From Membranipora membranacea (Eukaryota > Bryozoa > Gymnolaemata > Cheilostomatida > Membraniporidae), in assembly GCA_914767715.1 (NCBI GenBank), contig OU612070.1:28882025-28946024 (forward strand): a stretch of DNA of 64,000 bases, given 5' to 3'. A program made the position numbers and the translations under genes. This document shows positions 36,419-47,933 of the stretch, in pieces. Under the pieces are notes generated by a model that saw nothing but the letters and a program-made list of their open reading frames with translations, had not been told where the DNA came from and ran no database searches. The stretch's first letter is position 1. Each line of letters begins with the position of its first letter.

Positions 36419-37620
36419 TATGAGACTAGGAAGTTGCAGAGCCTCACTCTGTAGTTATATTACTCACAAAACCTGTCCAATTTGGAATGAGTGTAGAATT
36501 CACTGGTGCTGCAAAACTAAAACAAATTAAATCACAACTGGCTGTCTCACATTAGACATGCGATTTCTGTGTGTGGATCATGTTTGATGTAGGAAACCAA
36601 GAATCACTATAATACTAATAATAGTATAAATTGGTGGGACAGTATTGAAGCATGAGGTTAACAGCATTGTCAGCAGTACTACTCTTCTAAAGAAGACAAG
36701 TGAGGCTTCATCCTAATCGATTGTACTGCCTGCCCAAACTGGATTTATTGATGACTCACACAGCAATAAATGCTCTATGGATGTCTGGGTCATCTCAGGG
36801 GATGTTGTTGAAACACGTTTATGACTCTCCTATAACCGGCACAGCTTAGTCTTGTCATGCGGCCACAAAAAAGGGGCTGTGTAACAAGGCCAAGTACAAC
36901 AGACTAGGCTCTCTTAAGGCATAGCAGACTTGTTGGTGATTGTCACATTGATAACTTAAACTAAGAACTGAGATACGGCACACTATGATTTTCCGATGAT
37001 TAGACATTGAAACAGTCAAAAATGATGTTCTATCCAATTCCATCAGGACATACTGGATTACAGCTTTAATTGAGTAATTAGTAGTCAGTAATGTATTTAC
37101 ATACATTGTAAGGAAGTGACACTTTTATTAACAGCAGATGTTCAATAGCCAACTTCCTAAAGGAAGCGACAAGTGACACGAAGTGACACTATCATTGGGG
37201 ATAATCAATAGCCGACTTGCTAGTGGTAGTGAAAACCAAATAATTGATAACAAAGCAAACCTAGAGGAAATGACAACATTAGCATAAATTGGCATTTATA
37301 TATTTATATCAACTCAATATAATCAAATAACTGGAAATGAGAGTCAGATCCTGTTTGGAAGCAAGTATAACAGCAGAGATATAAGGGAAAATTTTACAGT
37401 TCCACCTAAAAAGTCAGTCAAAGTAAGACGGAATTTTTAACTCTACAGTTATCATGTAAGTTACCAGCAGGTTTTCAATCATCTCTACTAATTAATCAAC
37501 CCGTTAGCAATATCCTTTGGCTGTTAAATGATTGTGATATGTTTTGGTATTTGTTATGATATTTTGGCCTCGACCTAATTGCATTTCACTTAATTCATCA
37601 ATTATTATATATTATTTAGA

Positions 37621-38089
37621 ATGAACAAGTGGATTCTGATCACTCTTCTGTTTGCTATTCTTGGCACAGGTAAGTTTTATTTATACTTCATGTTTCTATC
37701 ATCGATAAACAAACAGTTATGACATCAGATCTCATTCAAACCAGGATATGTGTTGAATTGGTGATTAGGAATAGAGACCAGACTGAAATTTCCCTGATAA
37801 ATTTTACACCAAACAGATCTTACAATGCACAATTAATAGATGTTAAATATGAGATTAGGAATAGTTACCAGGATGGAAAAGCCTGATATATTGCTCACCA
37901 CACTGATATAGTATGTTGCTCAGTAGACTCTGTTGCTCGTTTCAAGGTGCAGTATTTGGTGGTGTAGAGACAATGAAGCAGGCCGGTAAAGTGAAAGGTG
38001 ACTCTGCATTACTGCCTGTAGAAATAGAATCTGAGGAGGAGGCTGGACCTCCTAAACCCAACTGCTCATGCAAATGCCGTTGTGTGTGA
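37621..38089 (+). CDS. Small secreted Cys-rich peptide precursor (63 aa, 2 exons), unit A
   Basis: Exon 1 (37621-37669) encodes a signal peptide, MNKWILITLLFAILGT. The phase-1 intron has GTAAGT and TTTCAAG borders. Exon 2 (37947-38089) encodes the rest: a Gly/Val/Lys segment, an acidic stretch (VEIESEEEAGPP) and a short tail NCSCKCRCV before TGA. The order signal peptide, acidic propeptide, compact Cys-rich C-terminus is that of a processed secreted peptide. The CxCxCxC spacing also recalls metal-binding clusters. No family is recognised. The ATG follows an acceptor (TATTATTTAG) by one base, and an untranslated exon ending at 37455 (CAT|GTAAGT) with an AT-rich TATA-like region near 37296 is likely upstream. 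Confidence 0.7.
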
Positions 38090-38663
38090 TGGATTTATAG
38101 TGATGAAATTTGACAATAGACACATTATATTAGAGCAACACATCACCCTCATATTGTAAATTTGACAGCTGAGGAAGCAACCATTATAAAGAGAAACATT
38201 TAAAATTGATGGGAGCACTGCATTAAACTGCACAAAGACCCTTGGATTACTGGTGATAAAAGGAAGCAGTATTTTTTGATAATCATAGAACTCCTTCACT
38301 GTATTTGTCAGCACAATCAGGATTGTTATCAACAGCTGCATAGATATCCAATTCAAACAAATGCCAATTCTGGAATCAAAATATTTATATGAGTTTATCA
38401 AATATAATATTTATTTATTTATTGAGGTTTTCTAAAATTTTATAATTAAAACAAATTAAAAATGACTTGTTGACCTCACACACATTAACATGGATACAAA
38501 AAATGACTTGAATAAAAAGATATAACTGGTAGGGTGTTACATACTACCATAATCCCTACGCGATTTATAAGTGAAGGCGGCTGTAAGAGAGTAGCATATA
38601 GACGCGACTATCATTTGAAGCATTTTTATATTTAGCTTGGACTAAAACCTATTAAAATCACTG

Positions 38664-38736
38664 AAGCTGAATAGCTCAGTGGTAAAGTGTGCGACTTGTA
38701 ATCATGAAGTGGTGGGTTCAAATCCCACTGGGCTGC
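38664..38736 (+). other. tRNA-like Pol III module, unit A
   Basis: Box A (TAGCTCAGTGG), box B (GGTTCAAATCC), a perfect 5-bp T stem (GTGGG/CCCAC) and a downstream T-run (CTTTTTCCC). The loop CTTGTAA would place anticodon TGT, but the anticodon and acceptor stems do not pair properly, so I do not call a tRNA-Thr gene. The left part (GCTGAATAGCTCAGTG) matches the module in the hAT MITE at 34.4 kb. Confidence 0.6.
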
Positions 38737-38846
38737 TTTTTCCCAAAACTACTCATTTGTAGTGAGTGAATGTGTGCCACAAAATTCAAAATTTTCAACA
38801 ATCAGCATATCATATCTCTCTCACAGTCTTTCAAAATAAATAAAAC

Positions 38847-38999
38847 ATGCCAAGAACCTCATACACCATTCAGCAGAAACTGGAAGTATTGAGAACAGTT
38901 GAAAAGAATAACAACCTTGACAAGACTGCAAGGGAATTGAACATTAATAGACGCTTGATTCAAAGATGGAGAGCTTCCAAACATCAACTACTGATATGA
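38847..38999 (+). CDS. Stand-alone pogo/psq-type helix-turn-helix protein (50 aa), unit A
   Basis: The ORF starts MPRTSYTIQQKLEVLRTVEK and continues through TARELNINRRLIQRW to a TGA. Basic start, helix, TAREL turn and R-x-IQRW recognition helix are the pattern of the N-terminal DNA-binding domain of pogo/Tigger transposases and related Psq/CENP-B-type domains. A full transposase has about 400-500 residues with a DDE domain, which is absent. It could be a remnant or a repressor-like DNA-binding peptide. The unit B copy keeps it intact, but that copy is recent. Confidence 0.6.
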   Translation: MPRTSYTIQQKLEVLRTVEKNNNLDKTARELNINRRLIQRWRASKHQLLI

Positions 39000-39236
39000 T
39001 TCACTTATAAGACACGGTGTCTTATAGCTGTGGGGTGTCTTATAGCTGTGTGGTGTCTTATAACTGGAGCATTTTTATTTTTTCTGAGGGGGGTGATTCA
39101 CTTATATGTCCGGTGACTTATAGGTGAGGTTTTACGGTATATAGTGTGTAGGATAATGAAAGCATGGTATCATAAATTGCATGAATAAGATGAAAAAAGA
39201 AAAGAAGAAACAGAGAGTGGCAAACAAAAATACAAG

Positions 39237-39455
39237 TTAACAACATAAGGTAGGATTAAATGATAATGACTCTTGAGGCTTGGTTGATTTAGTTACAAAT
39301 GTATGAAAAATATTTAAAAAGGCTGATTTGCCTAGGTTTGATCTAAATGAGGGTTTAATTATTGCACAGTTGCTACGAAGTGATCGTGTATGTCTGTATG
39401 ATTTGCTAACGAGATGAAGTATGTGCTTGGATGCATGGCCTTTATGAACCCTCAA
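39237..39455 (-). mobile_element. LINE C-terminal relic, unit A
   Basis: The minus strand reads YRHTRSLRSNCAIIKPSFRS, then NLGKSAF. It resembles the last part of many LINE ORF2 proteins (HNYETRS, then P-R-T-x-x-GK). The unit B counterpart is near 43577-43795. Weak evidence. Confidence 0.4.
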
Positions 39456-41965
39456 TTTGACAAAATTGTGAAAAAGAAAATTCCTTCTACTTCTACTGAA
39501 TTTATATATATATATATTTCAAAAATAATATTTATATAATATTATAAGTGACTCTGACACTCTGCCTGTAGTCATCTAACTTATCCCTGGGTGACTTCTC
39601 AATAGCGCTGACTTCAAACTTATGTGGAGAGAGTGAAGAACATCTTACTGTAAACACATTATTGCTGAATCAGATTTACCATGATTTTATACAAACAATG
39701 ACACATATCTAACTGAGAATAGGCTGCTCCGATCCCCACAGGAGGAGTTTTCAAAGGTTGATTGTTCTATCCTCCAGCACCCTCGGGTGTTTACCTCTTC
39801 TGTGTACACATCTCCTGACTGACCTATGGAAATACATGTGACAGTATGGAGAAACTTGGGGAAAAAATTGGAAAGCAAGCTAAAACTAACTACATGGGGT
39901 GTATACCTCTCATATTGTGTCCAGATTTTGCCTCCTCTGCTAGTCACATGTTTTACAATCGCAATGTTTGTTTGGATTGCCGCCATATAATAACTGTTGC
40001 AGTCAGAATTTAAAAAGGGCTTTGCACTGATTAACACCATCTCAAGAGCATGTCAGTATCCAATAGCTTCTGATTTGAGGTTTGATGAATTGAAGGGAAA
40101 CAGAGGTTTCCAATGCAAATGGCCACTTCTTTAACAGGACATTGCAGAGGTTTATTTTATGCAAACTTGTTAAAGGTTCCTGATTGTGGTAAACTAATAG
40201 CTCAAAATGAATGAAAACCTACTTTTTAATCCAATCCTTGTATTGTATCAAGACAAAAAAGCTTGAAATAGATGGAGAATACCACAATGTCAGCCAGAAT
40301 ATTGAGTTTACTCTTTGAGCACATTCTGCTTGCAGGATAGCCTTGTGACATAGTCTATCTCTGCAGCACAGCAGTGGTGGCGCTGCCTTCCATCAAGAAA
40401 GGCAACTCCTAGGGTTCAAGGTTATGATATATCAAAACCAGTGTTCCATTTAGGTCCAAATATTTCCAAATTATGGGTTTCCATTGTTTTTCCAATTTTG
40501 GTACTCAGACTAGGTGAATTAGTTCAAGCCCTATGCTGCAGAGACGAACGTATGCCTCAACAGTTCGCACATGTGCAGACTGCTTTGAGCATGTGCAATC
40601 AAACAGGAAAAGGAAGTAAGAGCGTGTCAAGGTTATATTATAGTGTGAGGTTTAATCACCATGTATAACACAAGGTTACACGCCCGCAGTGGTGGCTGCT
40701 GACTGAACTCTATGTTATGCACAACGTCAAAACTGCTTTATTTATTACACTGCTCTTATTCTGACCTAAATATTTGCTTGGCATCTTGTGACATAAAAAA
40801 TGCTCAGACACCTATTCAATGGATGATATTTTGAGGGATATCGTTAGTAAATATGTTTCTCATGCTATAGCTGCCTATTTTGGTCAGTAGAAGAAACAGT
40901 TTTCCAAAACCTCTGATTTCCCTTAAAAGAGTCAAATGTATTTCGGTCAAAGAGTCTTCATAATAATAGTAATAAATTGTTGGGACAGTATTGAAGCATG
41001 AGGTTAACAGCATTGTCAGCAGTACTACTCTTCTAAAGAAGACAAGTGAGGCTTCATCCTAATCGATTGTACTGCCTGCCCAAACTGGATTTATTGATGA
41101 CTCACACAGCAATAAATGCTCTATGGATGTATGGGTCATCTCAGGGGATGTTGTTTAAACACGTTGATGACTCTCCTATAACCGGCACAGCTTAGTCTTG
41201 TCATGCGGCCACAGAAAAGGGGCTGTGTAACAAGGCCAAGTACAACAGACTAGGCTCTCTTAAGACATAGCAGACTTGTTGGTGATTGTCACATTGATAA
41301 CTTAAACTAAGAACTGAGATACGGCACACTATGATTTTCCGATGATTAGACATTGAAACAGTCAAAAATGATGTTCTATCCAATTCCATCAGGACATACT
41401 GGATTACAGCTTTAATTGAGTAATTAGTAGTCAGTAATGTATTTACATACATTGTAAGGAAGTGACACTTTTATTAACAGCAGATGTTCAATAGCCAACT
41501 TCCTAAAGGAAGCGACAAGTGACACGAAGTGACACTATCATTGGGGATAATCAATAGCCGACTTGCTAGTGGAAGTGAAAACCAATAATTGATAACAAAG
41601 CAAACCTAGAGGAAATGACAACATTAGCATGAATTGGCATTTATATATTTATATCAACTCAATATAATCAATTAACTGGAAATGAGAGTCAGATCCTGTT
41701 TGGAAGCGAGTATAACAGCAGAGATATATGGGAAAATTTTACAGTTCCACCTAAAAAGTCAGTCAAAGTAAGACGGAATTTTTAACTCTACAGTTATCAT
41801 GTAAGTTACCAGCAGGTTTTCAATCATCTCTACTAATTAATCAACCCGTTAGCAATATCCTTTGGCTGTTAAATGATTGTGATATGTTTTGGTATTTGTT
41901 ATGATATTTTGGCCTCGACCTAATTGCATTTCACTTAATTCATCAATTATTATATATTATTTAGA

Positions 41966-42433
41966 ATGAACAAGTGGATTCTGATCACTCTTCTGTTTGC
42001 TATTCTTGGCACAGGTAAGTTTTATTTATACTTCAGGTTTCTATCATCGATAAACAAACAGTTATGACATCAGATCTCATTCAAACCAGGATATGTGTTG
42101 AATTGGTGATTAGGAATAGAGACCAGACTGAAATTTCCCTGATAAATTTTACACCAAACAGATCTTACAATGCACAATTAATAGATGTTAAATATGAGAT
42201 TAGGAATAGTTACCAGGATGGAAAAGCCTGATATATTGCTCACCACACTGATATAGTATGTTGCTCAGTAGACTCTGTTGCTCTTTTCAAGGTGCAGTAT
42301 TTGGTGGTGTAGAGACAATGAGCAGGCCGGTAAAGTGAAAGGTGACTCTGCATTACTGCCTGTAGAAATAGAATCTGAGGAGGAGGCTGGACCTCCTAAA
42401 CCCAACTGCTCATGCAAATGCCGTTGTGTGTGA
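41966..42433 (+). pseudogene. Cys-rich peptide gene copy, frameshifted, unit B
   Basis: Exon 1 (41966-42014) is identical in coding content to unit A, and splice signals are kept. Exon 2 begins at 42292. One base is missing after the GAGACAATG string compared with unit A, so the frame changes and stops at 42336-42338, giving about 32 residues without the acidic region or the Cys-rich tail. The remaining sequence to 42433 still matches unit A almost exactly, so the lesion is recent. The product would be only signal peptide plus a short tail. Confidence 0.8.
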
Positions 42434-42884
42434 TGGATTTATAGTGATGAAATTTGACAATAGACACATTATATTAGAGCGACACATCACCCTCATATTG
42501 TAAATTTGACAGCTGAGGAAGCAACCATTATAAAGAGAAACATTTAAAATTGATGGGAGCACTGCATTAAACTGCACAAAGACCCTTGGATTACTGGTGA
42601 TAAAAGGAAGCAGTATTTATTGATAATCATAGAACTCCTTCACTGTATTTGTCAGCACAATCAGGATTGTTATCAACAGCTGCATAGATATCCAATTCAA
42701 ACAAATGCCAATTCTGGAATCAAAATATTTATATGAGTTTATCAAATATAATATTTATTTATCTCGGTTTTCTAAAAGTTTATAATTAAAGCAAATTGAA
42801 AATGACTTGTTGACCTCACACACATTAACATAGATACAAAAAATGACTTGAATAAAAAGATATAACTGGTAGGGTGTTACATAC

Positions 42885-43479
42885 TACCGTAATCCCTACG
42901 CGATTTATAAGTGAAGGCCGCTGTAAGAGTGTAGCATATAGACGCGACTATCATTTGAAGCATTTTTATATTTAGCTTGGACTAAAACCTATAACAATCA
43001 CCGAAGCTGAATAGCTCAGTGGTAAAGTGTGCGACTTGTAATCATGAAGTGGTGGGTTCAAATCCCACTGGGCTGCTTTTTCCCAAAACTACTCATTTGT
43101 AGTGAGTGAATGTGTGCCACAAAATTCAAAATTTTCAACAATCAGCATATCATATCTCTCTCACAGTCTTTCAAAATAAATAAAACATGCCAAGAACCTC
43201 ATACACCATTCAGCAGAAACTGGAAGTATTGAGAACAGTTGAAAAGAATAACAACCTTGACAAGACTGCAAGGGAATTGAACATTAATAGACGCTTGATT
43301 CAAAGATGGAGAGCTTCCAAACATCAACTACTGATATGATTCACTTATAAGACACGGTGTCTTATAGCTGTGGGGTGTCTTATAGCTGTGTGCTGTCTTA
43401 TAACTGGAGCATTTTTATTTTTTCTGAGGGGGGTGATTCACTTATAAGTCCGGTGACTTATAGGTGAGGTTTTACGGTA
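42885..43479 (+). mobile_element. pogo/Tigger-like small element, unit B
   Basis: This is the copy of 38545-39139 carried by the tandem duplication, with the left end TACCGTAATCCC. It includes the 50-codon helix-turn-helix ORF (43187-43339) and the tRNA-like module (43004-43076), both unbroken. Confidence 0.65.
43187..43339 (+). CDS. Stand-alone pogo/psq-type helix-turn-helix protein (50 aa), unit B
   Basis: Same ORF as 38847-38999, with no visible amino-acid change. Only the DNA-binding domain is present, with no DDE catalytic domain. Confidence 0.6.
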   Translation: MPRTSYTIQQKLEVLRTVEKNNNLDKTARELNINRRLIQRWRASKHQLLI

Positions 43480-45721
43480 TATAGTGTGTAGGATAATGAA
43501 AGCATGGTATCATAAATTGCATGAATAAGATGAAAAAAGAAAAGAAGAAACAGAGAGTGGCAAACAAAAATACAAGTTAACAACATAAGGTAGGATTAAA
43601 TGATAATGACTCTTGAGGCTTGGTTGATTTAGTTACAAATGTATGAAAAATATTTAAAAAGGCTGATTTGCCTAGGTTTGATCTAAATGAGGGTTTAATT
43701 ATTGCACAGTTGCTACGAAGTGATCGTGTATGTCTGTATGATTTGCTAACGAGATGAAGTATGTGCTTGGATGCATGGCCTTTATGAACCCTCGATTTGA
43801 CAAAATTGTGAAAAAGAAAATTCCTTCTACTTCTACTGAATTTATATATATATATATATATATCAAAAATAATATTTATATAATATTAGAAGTGACTCTG
43901 ACACTCTGCCTGTAGTTATCTAACTTATCCCTGGGTGACTTCTCAATAGCGCTGACTTCAAACTTATGTGGAGAGAGTGAAGAACATCTTACTGTAAACA
44001 CATTATTGCTGAATCAGATTTACCATGATTTTATACAAACAATGACACATATCTAACTGAGAATAGGCTGCTCCGATCCCCACAGGAGGAGTTTTCAAAG
44101 GTTGATTGTTCTATCCTCCAGCACCCTCGGGTGTTTACCTCTTCTGTGTACACATCTCCTGACTGACCTATGGAAATACATGTGACAGTATGGAGAAACT
44201 TGGGGAAAAAATTGGAAAGCAAGCTAAAACTAACTACATGGGGTGTATACCTCTCATATTGTGTCCAGATTTTGCCTAGTCTGCTAGTCACATGTTTTAC
44301 AATCGCAATGTTTGTTTGGATTGCCGCCATATAATAACCGTTGCAGTCAGAATTTAAAAAGGGCTTTGCACTGATTAACACCATCTCAAGAGCATGTCAG
44401 TATCCAATAGCTTCTGATTTGAGGTTTGATGAATTGAAGGGAAACAGAGGTTTCCAATGCAAATGGCCACTTCTTTAACAGGACATTGCAGAGGTTTATT
44501 TTATGCAAACTTGTTAAAGGTTCCTGATTGGGGTAGATTAATAGCTCAAAATGAATGAAAACCTACTTTTTAATCCAATCCTTGTATTGTATCAAGACAA
44601 AAAAGCTTGAAATAGATGGAGAATACCACAATGTCAGCCAGAATATTGAGTTTACTCTTTGAGCATGTGCAATCAAACAGGAAAAGGAAGTAAGAGCGTG
44701 TCAAGGTTATATTATAGTGTGAGGTTTAATCACCATGTATAACACAAGGTTACACGCCCGCAGTGGTGGCTGCTGACTGAACTCTATGTTATGCACAACG
44801 TCAAAACTGCTTTATTTATTACACTGCTCTTATTCTGACCTAAATATTTGCTTGGCATCTTGTGACATAAAAAATGCTCAGACACCTATTCAATGGATGA
44901 TATTTTGAGGGATATCGTTAGTAAATATGTTTCTCATGCTATAGCTTCCTATTTTGGTCAGTAGAAGAAACAGTTTTCCAAAACCTCTGATTTCCCTTAA
45001 AAGAGTCAAATGTATTCCAGTCAAAGAGTCTTCATAATAATAGTAATAAATTGGTGGGACAGTATTGAAGCATGAGGTTAACAGCATTGTCAGCAGTACT
45101 ACTCTTCTAAAGAAGACAAGTGAGGCTTCATCCTAATCGATTGTACTGCCTGCCCAAACTGGATTTATTGATGACTCACACAGCAATAAATGCTCTATGG
45201 ATGTATGGGTCATCTCAGGGGATGTTGTTTAAACACGTTGATGACTCTCCTATAACCGGCACAGCTTAGTCTTGTCATGCGGCCACAAAAAAGGGGCTGT
45301 GTAACAAGGCCAAGTACAACAGACTAGGCTCTCTTAAGACATAGCAGACTTGTTGGTGATTGTCACATTGATAACTTAAACTAAGAACTAAGATACGGCA
45401 CACTATGATTTTCCGATGATTAGACATCGAAACAGTCAAAAATGATGTTCTATCCTTCCATCAGGACATATTGGATTACAGCTTTAATTGAATAATTAGT
45501 AGTCAGTAATGTATTTACATACATTGTAAGGAAGTGAAACTTTTATTAACAGCAGATGTTCAATAGCCAACTTCCTAAAGGAAGCGTCAACCGAATATTT
45601 GATAATGGAATTAGGAAGTGACACTATCATTGGGGATAATCAATAGCCGACTTGCTAGTGGAAGTGAAAACCAAATAATTGATAACAAGAGTCAAATGTA
45701 TTTCGGTCAAAGAGTCTTCAT

Positions 45722-47900
45722 GTCCCCGTTTGAATATGTACCCTTTTGATTAATGAGTCGGCCTTCTGGCCCTTTCTTGAATGTAAAATCCAAGTGCTGA
45801 CTGATTTTCACAGATGTCCTTTGAGTTTTTTACAGCGCTGACTTTGCCGGCCTGGATTTGTGCAACTATTTTATTTATTCATTCTAATTATTTTATTATT
45901 ATTTTGTAGATTTTCGCTAACCTGTTTTATGCAATAATTGCATAACCATTGTTAGCTTCTGTTTTTCAATCACTCTATATTTTCCAGGTGTCAACCTGTG
46001 ATAGTTTAATTTTGCTTCTCTTGCTGACCTCATCATTCGTTTATATTTGAATTTTTTTCTCAGCCTGCAGGTCAATTTTAGTTTTTCTAGTTGTCCAAAC
46101 ACTGCTGATGTATCTTTTGTTTGTCATGCCCCCGTTTTTGTTATGGGTTATTTCATAACCCATAGGGCACCGGTAAATGAATAATGGCCAGAATTTTAGC
46201 TAGATTCAACTACTGGGACAAACCTATATTCTGATAAAATTTCTCCACAAATAGCTATACTGTGCCTCTTGCCACTATGACACGAACTCATATTAATGAT
46301 CAGACATATCATTGTGGAAAATTGTTTAACCCATTACCTAAAATTTGGTAACTCACAAAGCCATCAGCAGAACCGCCATCCTGATCACAGATAGTCACAC
46401 AAGAAGAGACTGACATCATCCATGTCCTAAAGGAACTGCCATCATGGTGATGCTAGGGACCACTTGCCATGGAGTCTTCAATCCATGACATGACCATAAT
46501 ATACATACGATATATAAAACAGATTGATGGGTTTTATTTGGGTAGGGTTCTTGAGACTGTGAGTTATCCTCACATTATGTCGAGTGACACAACTTCCCAA
46601 TGTACACCCAAAAATTAAAGTACAGGAAAGGTAACATTACAATATTTTCAAAATCAAATAATAAGTTTTCTTTAGTTCATTCCACATATGTAGAAGATAC
46701 TCCAGCGCTGGGCTGATACATCTAAATACTCCAGCGCTGGGCTGATACATCTAAATACAGCATCATGTTCAGTCCTCTTTCCTGCCCTCCCATGCTCATG
46801 TTAAAATGTATCAATTAATCCTGATACTGAGAAAATGATAGCCACTATCAAGCCTATACTAAAAATTCGATGGTAAAAATGCGGGTTAGTTCAGTAATCT
46901 AAGCCTGAGAGCCTAACTTGCATGTATAAACTTAGAGTTAACTCTATGAGTATACCACAGAGGATTATTTGAGCTGCCAACTCTAACATTTAATTTTTGT
47001 TCGCACCTTCTCAAGAGATTAACGTGTTTAAAACCTCAACATAAAAATGAACTTACGGTGATCAGCTTGTGTCAGACATATTCTACTGAAATTTAACTCA
47101 TTTTCCAATCCCAACATAAAATTGAGATATGTCAATGAAATATAAACAACCTCTCGGATTTTATAAGATATAATCGTACCTGTCCTGCTATATCTCCCTT
47201 GTTATTAGGCACCTGTCTCCCTTCTCTACCGTTTTTCCGCACAAAAGAAAATGCCCATTAAATGTTTGGGCATTTTACTAAAATTATGGTGCTAATGCTT
47301 AAATACTGGTTATCATAGCTAATAAAGAATGTCAGGCAGCCTACTGATAATTTACTGATCAAGTTTTTCTGAGAGAATAACCAGATGTTCAAATCAGTAT
47401 GTTTCCATATGTGGACGTGATGTCGGTTTAAGGCCCAATCGATACATGGGATTAGCATTTTGGTTAAATTGTGAACGCATTTTTACTTATTTTCTTCATT
47501 GGAAACCATATATCGTTTTGATTTGTAACAATTGTATAATGTTGCACATATATATATATATACTTGGATTATTGGCAACCAAATTCGTCTCATTGGAAAT
47601 ATTTTGCACTCAGATTCATTGCAAGTCCTGGGTTCAAATCGCCGCGGCTGCAGTATAACTCTTTACATGTTTTTTCATCATGGAAATTGTTAGCAGTCAT
47701 CATTCGACATGGGGGTGGACCACCCATTTGAAGCATGGAACCATAGCGATTATACAGCAAATTCAGCAGTATTATTTCCTAGAATTTAAAGTATGCTGTG
47801 GCCATGACACAATAGTACATGCTTACATGTGCATTTGAAGAGCCTTTGTCCATTGGTGCTTCTAAAATGCCATTTATATATAAAACTACATTTGAGATTA

Positions 47901-47933
<33 letters not shown>

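Larger units (their letters stand above)
38545..39139 (+). mobile_element. pogo/Tigger-like small element, unit A
   Basis: The ends are TACCATAATCCCTACG (left) and the inverted TACCGTAAAACCTCAC (right). The left end of the unit B copy reads TACCGTAATCCC, closer to the right end. TA at both borders fits Tc1/mariner-pogo insertion. Both arms contain a TATAAGT motif, and near the right end GGTGTCTTATAGCTGTG repeats occur. The element encodes only a DNA-binding domain (38847-38999) and contains a tRNA-like module. Confidence 0.65.
36617..45721. repeat. Tandem array of about 4.1-4.3 kb units (A, B, remnant C)
   Basis: Unit A is 36617-40961, unit B 40962-45035, remnant C 45036-45721. Each begins AATAATAGTA and TAAATTG, then GGGACAGTATTGAAGC. 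A and B are nearly identical apart from point changes, one 270-base length difference and small indels. C keeps the first about 640 bases, then jumps to the unit's last about 35 bases (junction near 45688), so the gene-bearing interior is deleted. Outside the entries listed, the units contain no supported coding sequence. ORFs at 39687-40040 and 44031-44384 recur only because the unit does. Confidence 0.95.

Noticed and set aside
38664-38736. Functional tRNA-Thr(TGT) gene
   Set aside because: Acceptor and anticodon stems do not pair. Only boxes A and B and the T arm are sound, so it is treated as a tRNA-like module.
39687-40040. 117-codon minus-strand ORF repeated at 44031-44384
   Set aside because: It recurs only because the whole unit is duplicated. 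No domain, splice or codon evidence supports it.
40441-40668. 75-codon ORF in unit A
   Set aside because: It spans the 270-base interval missing from unit B and shows no recognisable domain.
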